64,000 nucleotides of DNA. It comes from Gloeotrichia echinulata CP02. Lineage in GTDB: Bacteria > Cyanobacteriota > Cyanobacteriia > Cyanobacteriales > Nostocaceae. The stretch is taken from contig CP051187.1 of NCBI GenBank assembly GCA_038087035.1, positions 1,986,501-2,050,500 on the forward strand, read 5' to 3'. Positions 53,805-63,635 of this stretch are shown piece by piece. The translations under genes were made by a program, and so were the position numbers. Below the pieces are notes generated by a model, which saw nothing but the letters and a program-made list of their open reading frames with translations, ran no database searches and had not been told where the DNA came from. The first letter of the stretch is position 1. Every line of letters starts with the position of its first letter.

Positions 53805-53977
53805 GATCTATTGATGGAGGACGACGATTCACATTCAACGGAGTAACCTGGAAAAGTATCTCAATGCCTACAAATTAGAAGTTTGAGGCTATACGAACGG
53901 CTTCCGGTAAGGTAGCCTGCGTCATTCGGCTTAATTGTCTATAATTTTGATTCGCTAGGTATTTTGCAATCAGTCTC

Positions 53978-56047
53978 ATGATACAGATTCATCCTGAAAT
54001 CAAGCGCATAGAAGAACTGCGCCAGTTGTTGCAACAAGCAAGCTATGCTTATTATGTCCTAGATGCACCAATTATGGAGGATGCAGTCTATGACCAGCTG
54101 TATCGAGAATTGCAACAGCTAGAAACTCAGTATCCCGAATTGGTGACTCCCGATAGTCCCACTCGGCGCGTGGGTGAGAAACCCGCAACACAGTTTACCT
54201 CGGTACGCCATAACATCCCCCTGTACAGTCTGGAAAATGCATTTAACCTTGATGAGTTGCAAGGATGGGATCAGCGCTGGCGCCGACAAATACCCCCCCT
54301 TCATCTCCAGGGAGAACATGATGGGGTAGAATATGTCTCGGAACTCAAAATAGATGGTTCGGCGATCGCACTTACCTATCACAATGGTATTCTAGTTAGA
54401 GGTGCAACTAGGGGTGATGGGGTGATGGGTGAAGATATCACTCAAAATATCCGCACAATTCGCTCAATTCCCTTACGTTTGAATTTAGATAGTTTTGAAA
54501 ACCTGGAAAAGGTGGAGGTGCGCGGTGAGGCTTTCTTACCTTTGGATGTATTTAAACAAATCAACGAAGAAAGACAAAAAGCCGGTGAGCAGTTATTTGC
54601 TAATCCCCGCAATGCCGCAGCTGGTACACTCAGGCAATTAGACTGCCGCATTGTAGCCCGACGGCGGTTAGATTTCTTTGCCTACACGCTGCATATTCCT
54701 GGTATGGATGACGCCAGTATTGCCAATACCCAATGGGAAGCGTTGACATTGTTAGGAAAGCTCGGTTTTCGTGTCAACCCGAATCATAAGCTATGCTACT
54801 CCATAGCAGAAATCGGCGAATATTACCAGGATTGGGATACAAAAAGACTAAATTTAGCTTACATGACTGATGGGGTAGTAGTCAAGCTAAATTCGTTTAA
54901 GCTACAGGAACAGTTAGGATTTACCCAAAAATTCCCCCGGTGGGCGGTGGCGTTAAAGTATGCAGCCGAAGAAGCACCCACCCGCGTGGAAAATATCGCC
55001 GTGAATGTCGGGAGAACGGGGGCGTTAACACCGTTAGCAGAAATGCGCCCTGTACAATTAGCGGGGACGACGGTTTCCCGTGCTACCTTACATAATAGCG
55101 ATCGCATCTCCCAATTAGATATCCGCATTGGCGATACTGTGATTGTCCGCAAAGCTGGCGAAATCATCCCCGAAGTGGTAAGAGTAATCAAAGAACTCCG
55201 TCCGGCTGACGCTCAACCCTTTGTTATGCCTACCCATTGCCCAGTTTGTGGTCAATTGGTGGTGCGGGAGTTAGGCGTAGCTGTCACCAGATGCGTTAAT
55301 GCTTCCTGTGCTGCAATTCTCAAATGCGCCATTGAACATTGGGTAGGTCGTGATGCTTTAGATATTAAAGGTATGGGTGAAAAACTGGTGCATCAACTCG
55401 TGGATAAGGGTTTAATTCACTCCGTTGCCGATTTATACGACTTGACAGAAACCAAGTTATGTGCATTAGAAAGAATGGGAGAAAAATCGGCACAGAAATT
55501 AATCGATGCGATCGCCCAATCGAAACAACAACCTTGGTCACGGGTATTATATGGTTTAGGCATCCGTCATGTTGGCAGTGTCAATGCTCAATTATTGACC
55601 CAGAAGTTTCCCACAGTAGACAAATTGATTGGTGCCAGACAGTCAGATATTGAGAGCATTTACGGTATAGGCGTCGAAATTGCCGAATCTGTATATCAGT
55701 GGTTCCAGATTAGCGCTAATCAAACTTTAATTGAACGCCTACAAGCAGCAGGGTTACAATTAGCTACGACAGAAGAACCAAAAGCTGTTGGTGTTGGCGC
55801 AGCCTCACGCAGTGATGGTAATCAAAAGTTAGCGGGTAAAACCTTTGTGGTTACGGGAACCTTACCAACTTTAAAGCGCGACGAAGCAAAAGCGTTAATT
55901 CAACAAGCTGGGGGGAAGGTGACTGATTCGGTGAGTAAAAAGACCGATTATTTGGTTGTCGGCGAAGATGCAGGTTCTAAGTTAGAAAAAGCAATAGCTC
56001 TGGGAATTACCCAGTTGAGTGAAGCGCAGTTGTTAGAAATGCTATAG
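53978..56047 (+). CDS. ligA: NAD-dependent DNA ligase LigA
   Basis: A full 689-residue ligase. The adenylation domain has the nucleophile Lys in EYVSELKIDGSAIALTY (about residue 125) and the SLENAF region; next come the OB fold (ALKYAAEEAPTRVENIAVNV), the four-Cys zinc finger (HCPVCG...CVNASC), helix-hairpin-helix repeats (about 500-580) and a BRCT domain (KTFVVTGTLPTLKRDEAKAL). Essential for joining Okazaki fragments and repair. A short hydrophilic insert (VGVGAASRSDGNQK) precedes BRCT. The ATG lacks a strong Shine-Dalgarno. Confidence 0.97.
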   Translation: MIQIHPEIKRIEELRQLLQQASYAYYVLDAPIMEDAVYDQLYRELQQLETQYPELVTPDSPTRRVGEKPATQFTSVRHNIPLYSLENAFNLDELQGWDQRWRRQIPPLHLQGEHDGVEYVSELKIDGSAIALTYHNGILVRGATRGDGVMGEDITQNIRTIRSIPLRLNLDSFENLEKVEVRGEAFLPLDVFKQINEERQKAGEQLFANPRNAAAGTLRQLDCRIVARRRLDFFAYTLHIPGMDDASIANTQWEALTLLGKLGFRVNPNHKLCYSIAEIGEYYQDWDTKRLNLAYMTDGVVVKLNSFKLQEQLGFTQKFPRWAVALKYAAEEAPTRVENIAVNVGRTGALTPLAEMRPVQLAGTTVSRATLHNSDRISQLDIRIGDTVIVRKAGEIIPEVVRVIKELRPADAQPFVMPTHCPVCGQLVVRELGVAVTRCVNASCAAILKCAIEHWVGRDALDIKGMGEKLVHQLVDKGLIHSVADLYDLTETKLCALERMGEKSAQKLIDAIAQSKQQPWSRVLYGLGIRHVGSVNAQLLTQKFPTVDKLIGARQSDIESIYGIGVEIAESVYQWFQISANQTLIERLQAAGLQLATTEEPKAVGVGAASRSDGNQKLAGKTFVVTGTLPTLKRDEAKALIQQAGGKVTDSVSKKTDYLVVGEDAGSKLEKAIALGITQLSEAQLLEML

Positions 56048-56056
56048 TAATCCTAC

Positions 56057-56161
56057 TACTCTGTCAAGATAAAAATGATGGACTGTAGTGCGGGCATCTT
56101 GCCCGCGTGAGCGAGACGCTCACACTACCAAAAATCCCTCAAAACAAAATTGACAGACTAC
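56057..56161. mobile_element. 103-bp miniature element, copy 2
   Basis: Nearly identical to the sequence at 19405-19511. The ends TACTCTGTCAA and TTGACAGACTA are inverted repeats with one mismatch; TA at the ends is consistent with a TA target. It sits directly after ligA and, like copy 1, could add a hairpin to the transcript end. Confidence 0.75.
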
Positions 56162-56298
56162 TACGTCAAATCCGGTTAAATGAACACACAAACGGTAGGG
56201 AACCCATTTGCGTAAGTCCTATGAGATTTAGCTACATTTTTTTGTAAAGATGCTGTAACATAACTATGTACAAAGTTATGTGAGAGGAGTGATAAACA

Positions 56299-56868
56299 AT
56301 GACTAACCAAAAATCTCGACGCTTGGTTGGTAAAACAATTGGGATTGCGATCGCAGCTGCTAGTATTCTCCTCAGCGTTCCCAGTTTTGCTGGTAAACCC
56401 GCTCATACATCAGATCAACCCACTCATTCCCAGGCGGCAACTGCTCCTGGTACTATAGTTGAAGTTGCCAGCAAAGCCCGTAATTTCAAGACTTTAGTTG
56501 CAGCTGTCAAGGCAGCAGGTTTGGTAGATACACTGTCTGGTCAAGGTCCATTTACCCTATTTGCGCCTACAGATGCTGCATTCGCTAAACTACCAAAAGG
56601 CACGCTAGAAAAACTACTCAAGCCGGAAAACAAGGAAACTTTAGTCAAGATTTTGACATATCATGTTGTTTCTGGGGCAATTGATTCTAAAACCATCAAG
56701 CCTGGTGAAGTCAAGACGGTTGAAGGTAGCTCAGTTAAAGTGACTTTGACTAAGAAGGGTAGTGTCAAGGTTGATAAAGCCAGAGTCACCAAAGCAGATG
56801 TCAAAGCCAGTAATGGTGTAATTCATGTGATTGATCAAGTACTGATTCCTAAAGATGTGAAACTGTAG
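56299..56868 (+). CDS. Secreted fasciclin-domain protein
   Basis: A 189-residue protein with a signal peptide (GKTIGIAIAAASILLSVPSF, cleavage likely after SFA, about residue 31), a short polar linker and one complete FAS1 domain: TIVEVASKARNFKTLVAAVK, GPFTLFAPTDAAFAKLP (the H1 motif), and VIHVIDQVLIPKDVKL at the end (H2-like, NGVIHVID). FAS1 domains mediate cell-surface or matrix adhesion. AGAGGAGTGA lies seven bases before the ATG. Single gene. Confidence 0.93.
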   Translation: MTNQKSRRLVGKTIGIAIAAASILLSVPSFAGKPAHTSDQPTHSQAATAPGTIVEVASKARNFKTLVAAVKAAGLVDTLSGQGPFTLFAPTDAAFAKLPKGTLEKLLKPENKETLVKILTYHVVSGAIDSKTIKPGEVKTVEGSSVKVTLTKKGSVKVDKARVTKADVKASNGVIHVIDQVLIPKDVKL

Positions 56869-56887
56869 TCATCTGTCACCACATCTA

Positions 56888-56990
56888 ATATCATGTCCGG
56901 GAGCTTACCCATTATACCCGCAATGTAGAGACGTTACATGTAACGTCTCTACAGAATATTTTATTACGGTCATATAACCGGACATGATAT
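56888..56990. repeat. Nested palindrome after the fasciclin gene
   Basis: Outer arms ATATCATGTCCGG and CCGGACATGATAT are perfect inverted repeats; the inner TGTAGAGACGTTACATGTAA(CGTCTCTACA) is a perfect palindrome widespread in Nostoc-type genomes. Likely a miniature element; may also end transcription. Confidence 0.75.
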
Positions 56991-57023
56991 AATTTGACTC
57001 TTGACAAACCTCATGAGTGGTAG

Positions 57024-57051
57024 GTAGGGGCGCAAGGCCTTGCGCCCCTAC
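57024..57051. repeat. Palindrome GTAGGGGCGCAAGGCC / GGCCTTGCGCCCCTAC
   Basis: Perfect 28-base palindrome, followed by GATCTATGGTTATTGCAT, which resembles the right end of the 22980 miniature element family. Confidence 0.75.
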
Positions 57052-57116
57052 GACGATCTATGGTTATTGCATAAAAATTGGTGTAATTTTGAATTTTCAA
57101 TTGGGAGCGCAGGGAC

Positions 57117-58295
57117 GTGACGGCTCAATTTGAATACAGCAGACTTAGCCATCCAGACGATGTTGAACAGCTTGGGAGTATTCTGTCCCAGTGTTTTATC
57201 GGTTCATCTGGTGAGGAAGAACTCTACATCAACAGAATTGGCAAAGATAATTATCGCATAATCCACAAAGATCAGCAAGTCGTAGGTGGATTGGCGATTA
57301 TGTCGATTGGTCAGTGGTGGGGTGGTCAGCGTGTACCGATGGCTGGAATAGCCGCCGTGGGTATTGCTCCAGAATATCGTGGAGATGGAGCGGCGATCGC
57401 ACTTTTGCACCACACCCTCAAGGAACTTCATGGTAATGGTGTACCCATCTCTGTTCTTTATCCAGCTACTCAACGCCTGTACCGCAAAGTGGGGTATGAA
57501 CAGGGGGGTAGCTATTGTCTTTGGGAAGTCCCGACTGAAAGTATTCAGAAAAGAAACCAACCCCTACCGTTGACACCAGTAGTACCAAGCAACCCAAAAG
57601 TCTTTTTTGACCTATATCAGCAGCAAGCAAAACGGAATAATGGATATCTAGATAGACATCCAGTCATCTGGGAGCGACTTATTACCACACAAAAGCAAGA
57701 ACGACTTTTTGCTTATCTCATCGGGACTTGTGACCAACCCCAAGGCTACATTATTTTTACCCAAGAGCGCACAAACAATGGCACTATCCTGTGGGTGAGA
57801 GATTGGGTAATTCTCACAAATGCAGCTAGTGAAAGTTTTTGGTCTTTTATGACCAATCATCGCTCCCAAATCGAACAGGTGCGATGGCATAATTCTGCGA
57901 TTGATTCTCTAACATTATCACTACCAGAGCAAACTGCGAAAATATTGCGTCAGAAGTACTGGACGCTCCGAGTGCTAGATGTCGCTAAAGCTTTAGAGGC
58001 GCGGGGTTATTCAGTCGGAATTCAAGCTGAACTACACTTAGAAGTTAAAGATGACCTCCTAGCAGCAAACAATGGTAGATTCATTCTATCTGTCGCTAAT
58101 GGACGTGGTGAAGTCACAAGCGGTGGTAGGGGTGAATTACAGCTAGACATTGGCGCCTTAGCACCATTGTACACCGGCTTGTTTACTCCCTACCATTTAC
58201 AACTAGCGGGAAAACTCGATGGGACCGAAACAGCCTTATTAGCAGCCACCTTAATTTTTGCAGGTTCATCGCCTGGAATGCCAGATTTCTTCTGA
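57117..58295 (+). CDS. Eis-like GNAT acetyltransferase
   Basis: A 392-residue protein with the Eis layout: an N-terminal GNAT domain (acetyl-CoA loop GIAPEYRGDGAAIALLHHTL at about residue 83; LYPATQRLYRKVGYEQGGSY), a second degenerate GNAT domain (about 150-290) and an SCP2-like C terminus (about 295-392, ending in VTSGGRGELQLDIGALAPLY). Eis proteins acetylate amines, including aminoglycosides and lysines in other bacteria; substrate here unknown. The start is GTG (57117) behind AGGGA. Monocistronic. Confidence 0.9.
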   Translation: MTAQFEYSRLSHPDDVEQLGSILSQCFIGSSGEEELYINRIGKDNYRIIHKDQQVVGGLAIMSIGQWWGGQRVPMAGIAAVGIAPEYRGDGAAIALLHHTLKELHGNGVPISVLYPATQRLYRKVGYEQGGSYCLWEVPTESIQKRNQPLPLTPVVPSNPKVFFDLYQQQAKRNNGYLDRHPVIWERLITTQKQERLFAYLIGTCDQPQGYIIFTQERTNNGTILWVRDWVILTNAASESFWSFMTNHRSQIEQVRWHNSAIDSLTLSLPEQTAKILRQKYWTLRVLDVAKALEARGYSVGIQAELHLEVKDDLLAANNGRFILSVANGRGEVTSGGRGELQLDIGALAPLYTGLFTPYHLQLAGKLDGTETALLAATLIFAGSSPGMPDFF

Positions 58296-58429
58296 ATTGT
58301 TAATCAACATCCTCACAATATCCTCATATTTTACTTGTATACACATAATAAGTAGTGTAGGAGTTAGGAATAAGTAGTGTAGGAGTTAGGATGAAAGAAA
58401 TGTACCACATCCCTATTAGGGAAGTCCAA

Positions 58430-59870
58430 TTGACATCCTCCCACCACTAATTCGGAGTACCGAATATAGTGGGGGATTCCAAAGATCGCTCTTTGGGTTT
58501 CCTCTTTCCACGACCCGACTTACTTGGAGGAGTTTCCCCACCCATACAGAGGTCGATGTCTCCAGAGGCGTTAGTTCCGACGTGACCCGCCGTACTTAAT
58601 GCTTTTTCTAGTATGTTCCGCGCTGCGTTCCAATCCCTATCTTGCGTATGCCCACAATGAGGACAAACATGAGTTCTGGTACTAAGAGTCTTTTTGACAA
58701 CCTCTCCACAATTAGAGCAATTCTGTGAGGTATAATGTGGTGGAACAGCAACCGTGACAACACCAAACACCTTACCAAAATACTCAACCCATTCACGAAA
58801 CAGCGACCACGAAACGTCGCTAATCGACTTAGCCAAGCGATGATTCTTGATCATATTCCGCACCATCAAATCTTCATACGCCACAAGGTCGTTAGACCTC
58901 ACCACGCACCTTGCTGTCTTAACAGCAAAGTCTTTACGCTGGCGACTTACTTTGAGGTGTTTACGAGCAAGTTTATTTCTCAACTTAATTCTGTTCTGGG
59001 AACCCTTTTTAGTCTTAGACATCCGGCGTTGCAGTCGTCTCAAAGACTTCTCGCTCTTGCGAATCGGTCTAGGATTAGCGACTGTTTCCCCGTTACTATC
59101 GGTGTAGAAGTGGTTCAGTCCAACATCAATACCAATAGTTTTACCCGTTGGTTCTCGTCTTTCAACTCGTTCATGGTCAATGCAAAACTGGCAATAATAG
59201 CCATCTGCACGACGCACAACCCGCACCCTCTTAAACTGTTTCCTGTGGTAGAAATGCAGGTCACGAGTTCCCCAGAGTTTGAAAGTTCCCGCTTTAAATC
59301 CATCAGAAAAAGTGATATACCTGCGGTCATCAGAAAGCTTCCATCCACAAGTTTTGTACTCAACAGAACCATGTGTTTGTTCTTTCTTGAACTTTGGAAA
59401 TCCCTTTTTTCCTGGCTTATTTTTCTTGCAGTTATCAAGGAACCGAGCAATTGCAGACCAAGCTCTTTCAGCACTGGCTTGCCTTGCCATCGAGTTCAGC
59501 TTGGCGACCCAAGGAAACTCAATATTAGCCGCAAGTACAGCGCAGAACTTACTGAGGTCGTATCGCCCAATACCCTTGTTATCCATCCAGTATCTAAGGC
59601 TGGCATTGCGAACAAAACGCGCAGTTCTAATCGCTTCATCAAGCGCTTGATACTGTCCGTCTTCTCCCTCAAGTTTGGCCTCAAATACCAGCATATTTAC
59701 GTCATGTACATTAACGTAAACCATAACATGGATTGGCAAAAAACTCAACTGTTCCCTTTCCCTTACTGGCTTGCAGCCAGTTGTGGTCGGGGAACGTTTC
59801 GTTTTTTGCCCTCGATTCATCTCGCCGCCAAATCAAAGATTATGGCGGGAGCCTTCTCTCCGATTTAGGT
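58430..59870 (-). mobile_element. Second tnpB-only IS200/IS605-superfamily element
   Basis: The right end on the minus strand is a hairpin (CCCCCACTATATTCGGTACTC ... region) ending AGGATGTCAA at 58430. The left end is near 59830-59870 (AGAAGGCTCCCGCCATAATC on the minus strand); its exact border is not clear. No tnpA. It belongs to a different TnpB branch from the 11965 element. Confidence 0.6.
58447..59694 (-). CDS. tnpB: RNA-guided endonuclease TnpB, second type
   Basis: About 415 residues from the ATG at 59694 (MLVFEAKLEGEDGQYQALDE), the usual TnpB opening; 42 further codons upstream (to 59820) are open but lie in the element's left end. RuvC-like catalytic residues are present: Asp in KTIGIDVGLNHFYTDS, Glu in LVAYEDLMVRNM and Asp in TQDRDWNAARNIL. 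The zinc ribbon is CSNCG...CPHCG. The C terminus carries a basic tail encoded partly by the right end. It looks intact. No TnpA partner. Confidence 0.9.
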   Translation of the reverse strand: MLVFEAKLEGEDGQYQALDEAIRTARFVRNASLRYWMDNKGIGRYDLSKFCAVLAANIEFPWVAKLNSMARQASAERAWSAIARFLDNCKKNKPGKKGFPKFKKEQTHGSVEYKTCGWKLSDDRRYITFSDGFKAGTFKLWGTRDLHFYHRKQFKRVRVVRRADGYYCQFCIDHERVERREPTGKTIGIDVGLNHFYTDSNGETVANPRPIRKSEKSLRRLQRRMSKTKKGSQNRIKLRNKLARKHLKVSRQRKDFAVKTARCVVRSNDLVAYEDLMVRNMIKNHRLAKSISDVSWSLFREWVEYFGKVFGVVTVAVPPHYTSQNCSNCGEVVKKTLSTRTHVCPHCGHTQDRDWNAARNILEKALSTAGHVGTNASGDIDLCMGGETPPSKSGRGKRKPKERSLESPTIFGTPN

Positions 59871-60079
59871 AAAAAGATGTGCCATTTTTGCTATGGGGCG
59901 CAAGAGACGCCATTGGTGTCAACTTAAGTTCAAACGCTTAACCTACTCACTTTTTGCCCCACCCGCTCATCCACCAAACGCAAGCAGTCTGGGGAAGTTT
60001 TGGTTTTAGACAAAACTGGGGTGGGGTAACATGGATCTTGATGGTAAGTGAGTGAATTCAAAATCACCGAACATAAACC
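59871..60079. other. Spacer between the tnpB element and ppsA
   Basis: No gene; contains an inverted pair GCCCCACCC / GGGTGGGG (about 59958-60027), a possible hairpin, and the ppsA leader. No clear ribosome binding site precedes 60080. Confidence 0.4.
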
Positions 60080-62569
60080 ATGCTAGAAATAAAGGTCAAT
60101 CAAGAAATGGATTGTCAAGTCTCGAAAGAAGAAGCCTTGGTATTACCTTTGTGGGAAGTGGGAATTGCAGATATTCCCTTAGTAGGTGGTAAAAACGCCT
60201 CTTTGGGAGAAATGATTCAACAACTGCGCCCTAAAGGCGTGAAAGTGCCTACAGGGTTTGCTACTACTGCTTACGCTTATAGATACTTCATTTCTGAGGC
60301 TGGTTTAGAAGCAAAACTGAAAAATATATTCGCACAGTTAGATGTAGAGGATGTCAACAATCTCAGACAGTGTGGAAAACAAGCGAGAATGTTGATGCTC
60401 GAAACTCCATTTGGGCTAGAATTACAAGAGGCGATCGCCCGCGCTTACCAGAACCTCTGTCAAGAATACGGTGCTGATACCGATGTTGCAGTCCGCTCCA
60501 GTGCTACTGCAGAAGACCTACCGGATGCTAGCTTTGCCGGTCAGCAAGAAACCTACCTAAACGTCCACGGACTTCAATCTGTACTAGAATCCTGCCACAA
60601 ATGCTTTGCCTCAATTTTTACCGACCGTGCCATCTCCTACCGACAAATCAAAGGCTATGACCACTTCAATATTGCCCTATCGGTAGGCGTACAAAAAATG
60701 GTACGCTCTGATTTAGCAGCGTCTGGTGTCATGTTCTCCATTGACACAGAAACAGGTTTTAAAGATGCTACCCTGATTACCGCTGCCTACGGTCTCGGTG
60801 AAAACGTCGTCCAGGGTGCAGTTAACCCAGATGAATATTTAGTATTTAAACCAACTTTAAAACAAGGATATCGCCCAATTATCAAAAAAGAACTGGGTAG
60901 CAAAGAAATCAAAATGATTTATGATTTGGGAGGGATGAAACTAACCAAAAATGTCCCAGTTAATCCCTGCGATCGCACCCTATTTGCCCTCAACGATGAA
61001 GAAATTCTGCAACTAGCCCACTGGACTTGCATCATTGAAGACCACTATTCCCAAGTGCGTGGTACATACACCCCAATGGATATTGAGTGGGCAAAAGATG
61101 GTATGACAAATGAATTATTTATCGTCCAAGCCCGTCCAGAAACAGTACAGTCCCAAAAAGCCCAGAATGTTTTGCGGAGTTATCGCCTATTAGGGACTGG
61201 GGACAAGGGAGTGGGGACTCTGAAAGAATCTTCCCCATTCCCAGTCCCTCTCATCACCGGTCGCAGCGTTGGTGAGATGATTGGGCAAGGTAAAGCCAGA
61301 GTAATTTTGGATGTACATCAAATTCTCCAGTTTCAACCTGGTGACGTGCTGGTGACAAAGCGCACAGACCCCGACTGGGAACCAATTATGAAACGCGCCA
61401 GCGCCATTGTCACCGACTCTGGGGGTCGCACTTGTCACGCGGCAATTATTGCTAGAGAATTGGGAATTCCTGCTATAGTTGGTTGTGATCATGCCACAAC
61501 TGTCATCCAAACTGGACAGGAAATCACCGTCAGTTGTGCTGAAGGCGAAACCGGCAAAGTTTACTCAGGTTTATTACCCTATGAAGTTAAAGAAGTTCCC
61601 CTAGAACAATTGCCCCGCACCAAAACGCAAATTATGATGAACGTGGGCAATCCCGAAGAAGCATTTAAGTTTGCAGCTATTCCTAATGATGGGGTAGGAT
61701 TAGCACGGTTGGAATTTATTATTGCCAACCAGATTAAAGCACATCCTTTGGCATTGATTCACTTTAATCAACTAGAAGACGAACTGACCCAATACAAAAT
61801 TACTGCCTTAACTGCCCAATATGAAGATAAAGCACAATTTTTTGTAGATAAACTAGCACAGGGTATTGGTACTATCGCCGCTGCTTTTTATCCCAAACCT
61901 GTGATTGTTCGCCTATCGGACTTCAAAAGCAATGAATACGCCAATCTCTTGGGTGGTAAACAGTTTGAACCCCACGAAGAAAACCCGATGATTGGCTGGC
62001 GTGGTGCTTCTCGTTATTACGATGCGCGCTATCGCGAAGGTTTTGCTTTAGAGTGTCAAGCAATGAAGCGGGTACGGGATGACATGGGCTTAACCAACAT
62101 GATTTTAATGATACCATTCTGTCGTACCCCCCAAGAAGGTCGGCGGGTAATCGCAGAGATGGCAGAAAATGGTTTAGTACAGGGAGAAAATGGTTTACAA
62201 GTATATGTAATGTGCGAGTTGCCTAGTAACGTGGTACTAGCAGACGAATTTTCTCAGATATTTGATGGTTTTTCCATCGGCTCAAACGACTTAACCCAAT
62301 TAACTCTCGGACTAGATCGCGATTCGGCTTTAGTAGCCCATTTATTTGATGAACGTAATGAAGCTGTCAAACGGACAATAGCAACAGCAATCCGCACAGT
62401 CAAACAACATGGACGCAAAATCGGTATTTGCGGTCAAGCACCAAGCGATTACCCCGAATTTGCACGCTTCCTCGTAGAAGAGGGAATTGATTCGATTAGC
62501 CTCAACCCTGACTCAGTGCTGAAAACACTCCTAGAAATAGCAGATGCGGAAACAGCTATTGGGGGTTAG
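60080..62569 (+). CDS. ppsA: Phosphoenolpyruvate synthase
   Basis: An 829-residue enzyme that makes phosphoenolpyruvate from pyruvate, ATP and water. The ATP-grasp domain has VGGKNASLGEMI and VAVRSSATAEDLPDASFAGQ; the swivelling domain has the phosphohistidine in SGGRTCHAAIIARELGIPAI (about residue 450); the C-terminal barrel has GLARLEFII, NPMIGWRGASRYY and the catalytic Cys region FSIGSNDLTQLTLGLDRDS / KIGICGQAPSD. A short stretch GTGDKGVGTLKESSPFPVPL at about 370-390 is encoded by GGGGACT-type repeats and their inverted copy, an in-frame repeat insertion in the linker between domains. Confidence 0.95.
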   Translation: MLEIKVNQEMDCQVSKEEALVLPLWEVGIADIPLVGGKNASLGEMIQQLRPKGVKVPTGFATTAYAYRYFISEAGLEAKLKNIFAQLDVEDVNNLRQCGKQARMLMLETPFGLELQEAIARAYQNLCQEYGADTDVAVRSSATAEDLPDASFAGQQETYLNVHGLQSVLESCHKCFASIFTDRAISYRQIKGYDHFNIALSVGVQKMVRSDLAASGVMFSIDTETGFKDATLITAAYGLGENVVQGAVNPDEYLVFKPTLKQGYRPIIKKELGSKEIKMIYDLGGMKLTKNVPVNPCDRTLFALNDEEILQLAHWTCIIEDHYSQVRGTYTPMDIEWAKDGMTNELFIVQARPETVQSQKAQNVLRSYRLLGTGDKGVGTLKESSPFPVPLITGRSVGEMIGQGKARVILDVHQILQFQPGDVLVTKRTDPDWEPIMKRASAIVTDSGGRTCHAAIIARELGIPAIVGCDHATTVIQTGQEITVSCAEGETGKVYSGLLPYEVKEVPLEQLPRTKTQIMMNVGNPEEAFKFAAIPNDGVGLARLEFIIANQIKAHPLALIHFNQLEDELTQYKITALTAQYEDKAQFFVDKLAQGIGTIAAAFYPKPVIVRLSDFKSNEYANLLGGKQFEPHEENPMIGWRGASRYYDARYREGFALECQAMKRVRDDMGLTNMILMIPFCRTPQEGRRVIAEMAENGLVQGENGLQVYVMCELPSNVVLADEFSQIFDGFSIGSNDLTQLTLGLDRDSALVAHLFDERNEAVKRTIATAIRTVKQHGRKIGICGQAPSDYPEFARFLVEEGIDSISLNPDSVLKTLLEIADAETAIGG

Positions 62570-62849
62570 GGGTTAGGGATTGGGGATTGGGGATTGGGGA
62601 TTGGGGCGCAAGGCCTAGATCCCCTACCCTATCTGTCTCATTCTTTTTTCAAATTGGTGTCACATTTAAACAGTGGTGCGTGACGCCACAAGTATACAGT
62701 GTAGGGGCACGGCATCCAAAATCTTTTCTTCTAATGACAATTTTATTCGTGCCGTGCCCCTACGACAATTTTCCTTAACTGAACTGTATTGCCACAAGTC
62801 CTGGCTTACATTAATAATTGAAGCGTCACGTACCCTAGGATTATTACTG
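62570..62849. repeat. Heptamer repeat and split palindrome
   Basis: (GGGATTG)n runs about 62570-62607. 62701-62762 has GTAGGGGCACGGCA and TGCCGTGCCCCTAC separated by about 33 unrelated bases, a palindrome with an expanded loop. No gene. Confidence 0.7.
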
Positions 62850-63635
62850 TTAAAATACTGGCTTTTCAAACAGCAACAAAGACAGCAGAAAATCCATCAT
62901 AAAAATTGACACCCAAGTGGTGACAACTGCTGTTGTTGCTGATTGTCCTACTTCCTTTGCTCCTCCTCTGGTAGTTAGTCCCCAACTACAACCATTGACA
63001 CCAATTATCACTCCGAAAATAAATCCTTTGAGCAAAATAATCCACAAATCTGATGGTGCTAAAAAATCTCTGACTGACTCTAAAAATGCTTCTGGTAAAA
63101 TCTGGAAAAATTGTAATCCCGCAAACATCCCGCCGATAATACCAGTTACTAACGCAAAAATTGTCAGCAAGGGGGTCATCAAAGCCGAAGCAATTACTCT
63201 TGGTAGTACTAGATAATCAATGGGATCGGTTTTGAGTATATAAAGTGCATCAATTTGCTCTGTCACACGCATTGCACCTATTTCCGCCGCAAAAGCCGAA
63301 CCTACTTGTCCCGCAATAATACAAGCAGTCAAAATTGGGGCTAATTCTCTGCAAAAAGCTAAAGCAAAAGCACCTCCCACCGCAGTAACAGCACCATATT
63401 GGACTAACTCTCTGGCTGTTTGAATGGTAAAAATCATCCCCGCAAAACCACTCACAAGTAAAACTGGAGATAGGGAAGCAGGTCCAGCTGTCACCATATG
63501 TTCGATAATTTTGCGGGAGTAAGTTTTTCCTTTGATTAAATGCAGCCAAACTTGACCAAATAGCAGCACTGCAGCAAAACAGCGTGCAATCCACAATTCT
63601 TGGTATTTTTGTTTTAGGTGCAATTTTACCGCCAT
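62850..63635 (-). CDS. mlaE: MlaE-family lipid ABC transporter permease
   Basis: From the ATG at 63635 the product is about 261 residues (MAVKLHLKQKYQELW), with five or six membrane segments and MlaE features: SGFAGMIFTIQTARELVQYG, FALAFCRELAPILTACIIAG, VGSAFAAEIGAMRVTEQIDA (the E-Q-ID-A loop) and YLVLPRVIASALMTPLL. It should move phospholipids or glycolipids between membranes together with an ATPase and an MCE-domain protein, not present here. GAGAGG lies seven bases before this ATG; the longer frame to 63665 is less likely. Symbol given by family; paralogues exist in cyanobacteria. Confidence 0.9.
   Translation of the reverse strand: MAVKLHLKQKYQELWIARCFAAVLLFGQVWLHLIKGKTYSRKIIEHMVTAGPASLSPVLLVSGFAGMIFTIQTARELVQYGAVTAVGGAFALAFCRELAPILTACIIAGQVGSAFAAEIGAMRVTEQIDALYILKTDPIDYLVLPRVIASALMTPLLTIFALVTGIIGGMFAGLQFFQILPEAFLESVRDFLAPSDLWIILLKGFIFGVIIGVNGCSWGLTTRGGAKEVGQSATTAVVTTWVSIFMMDFLLSLLLFEKPVF

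Noticed and set aside
59695..59820. N-terminal extension of the second TnpB
   Set aside because: The extra residues are encoded by the element's left end and the family starts at MLVFEAKL.
58735..59868. 377-codon plus-strand frame opposite tnpB
   Set aside because: Antisense shadow; the minus strand encodes complete TnpB motifs.
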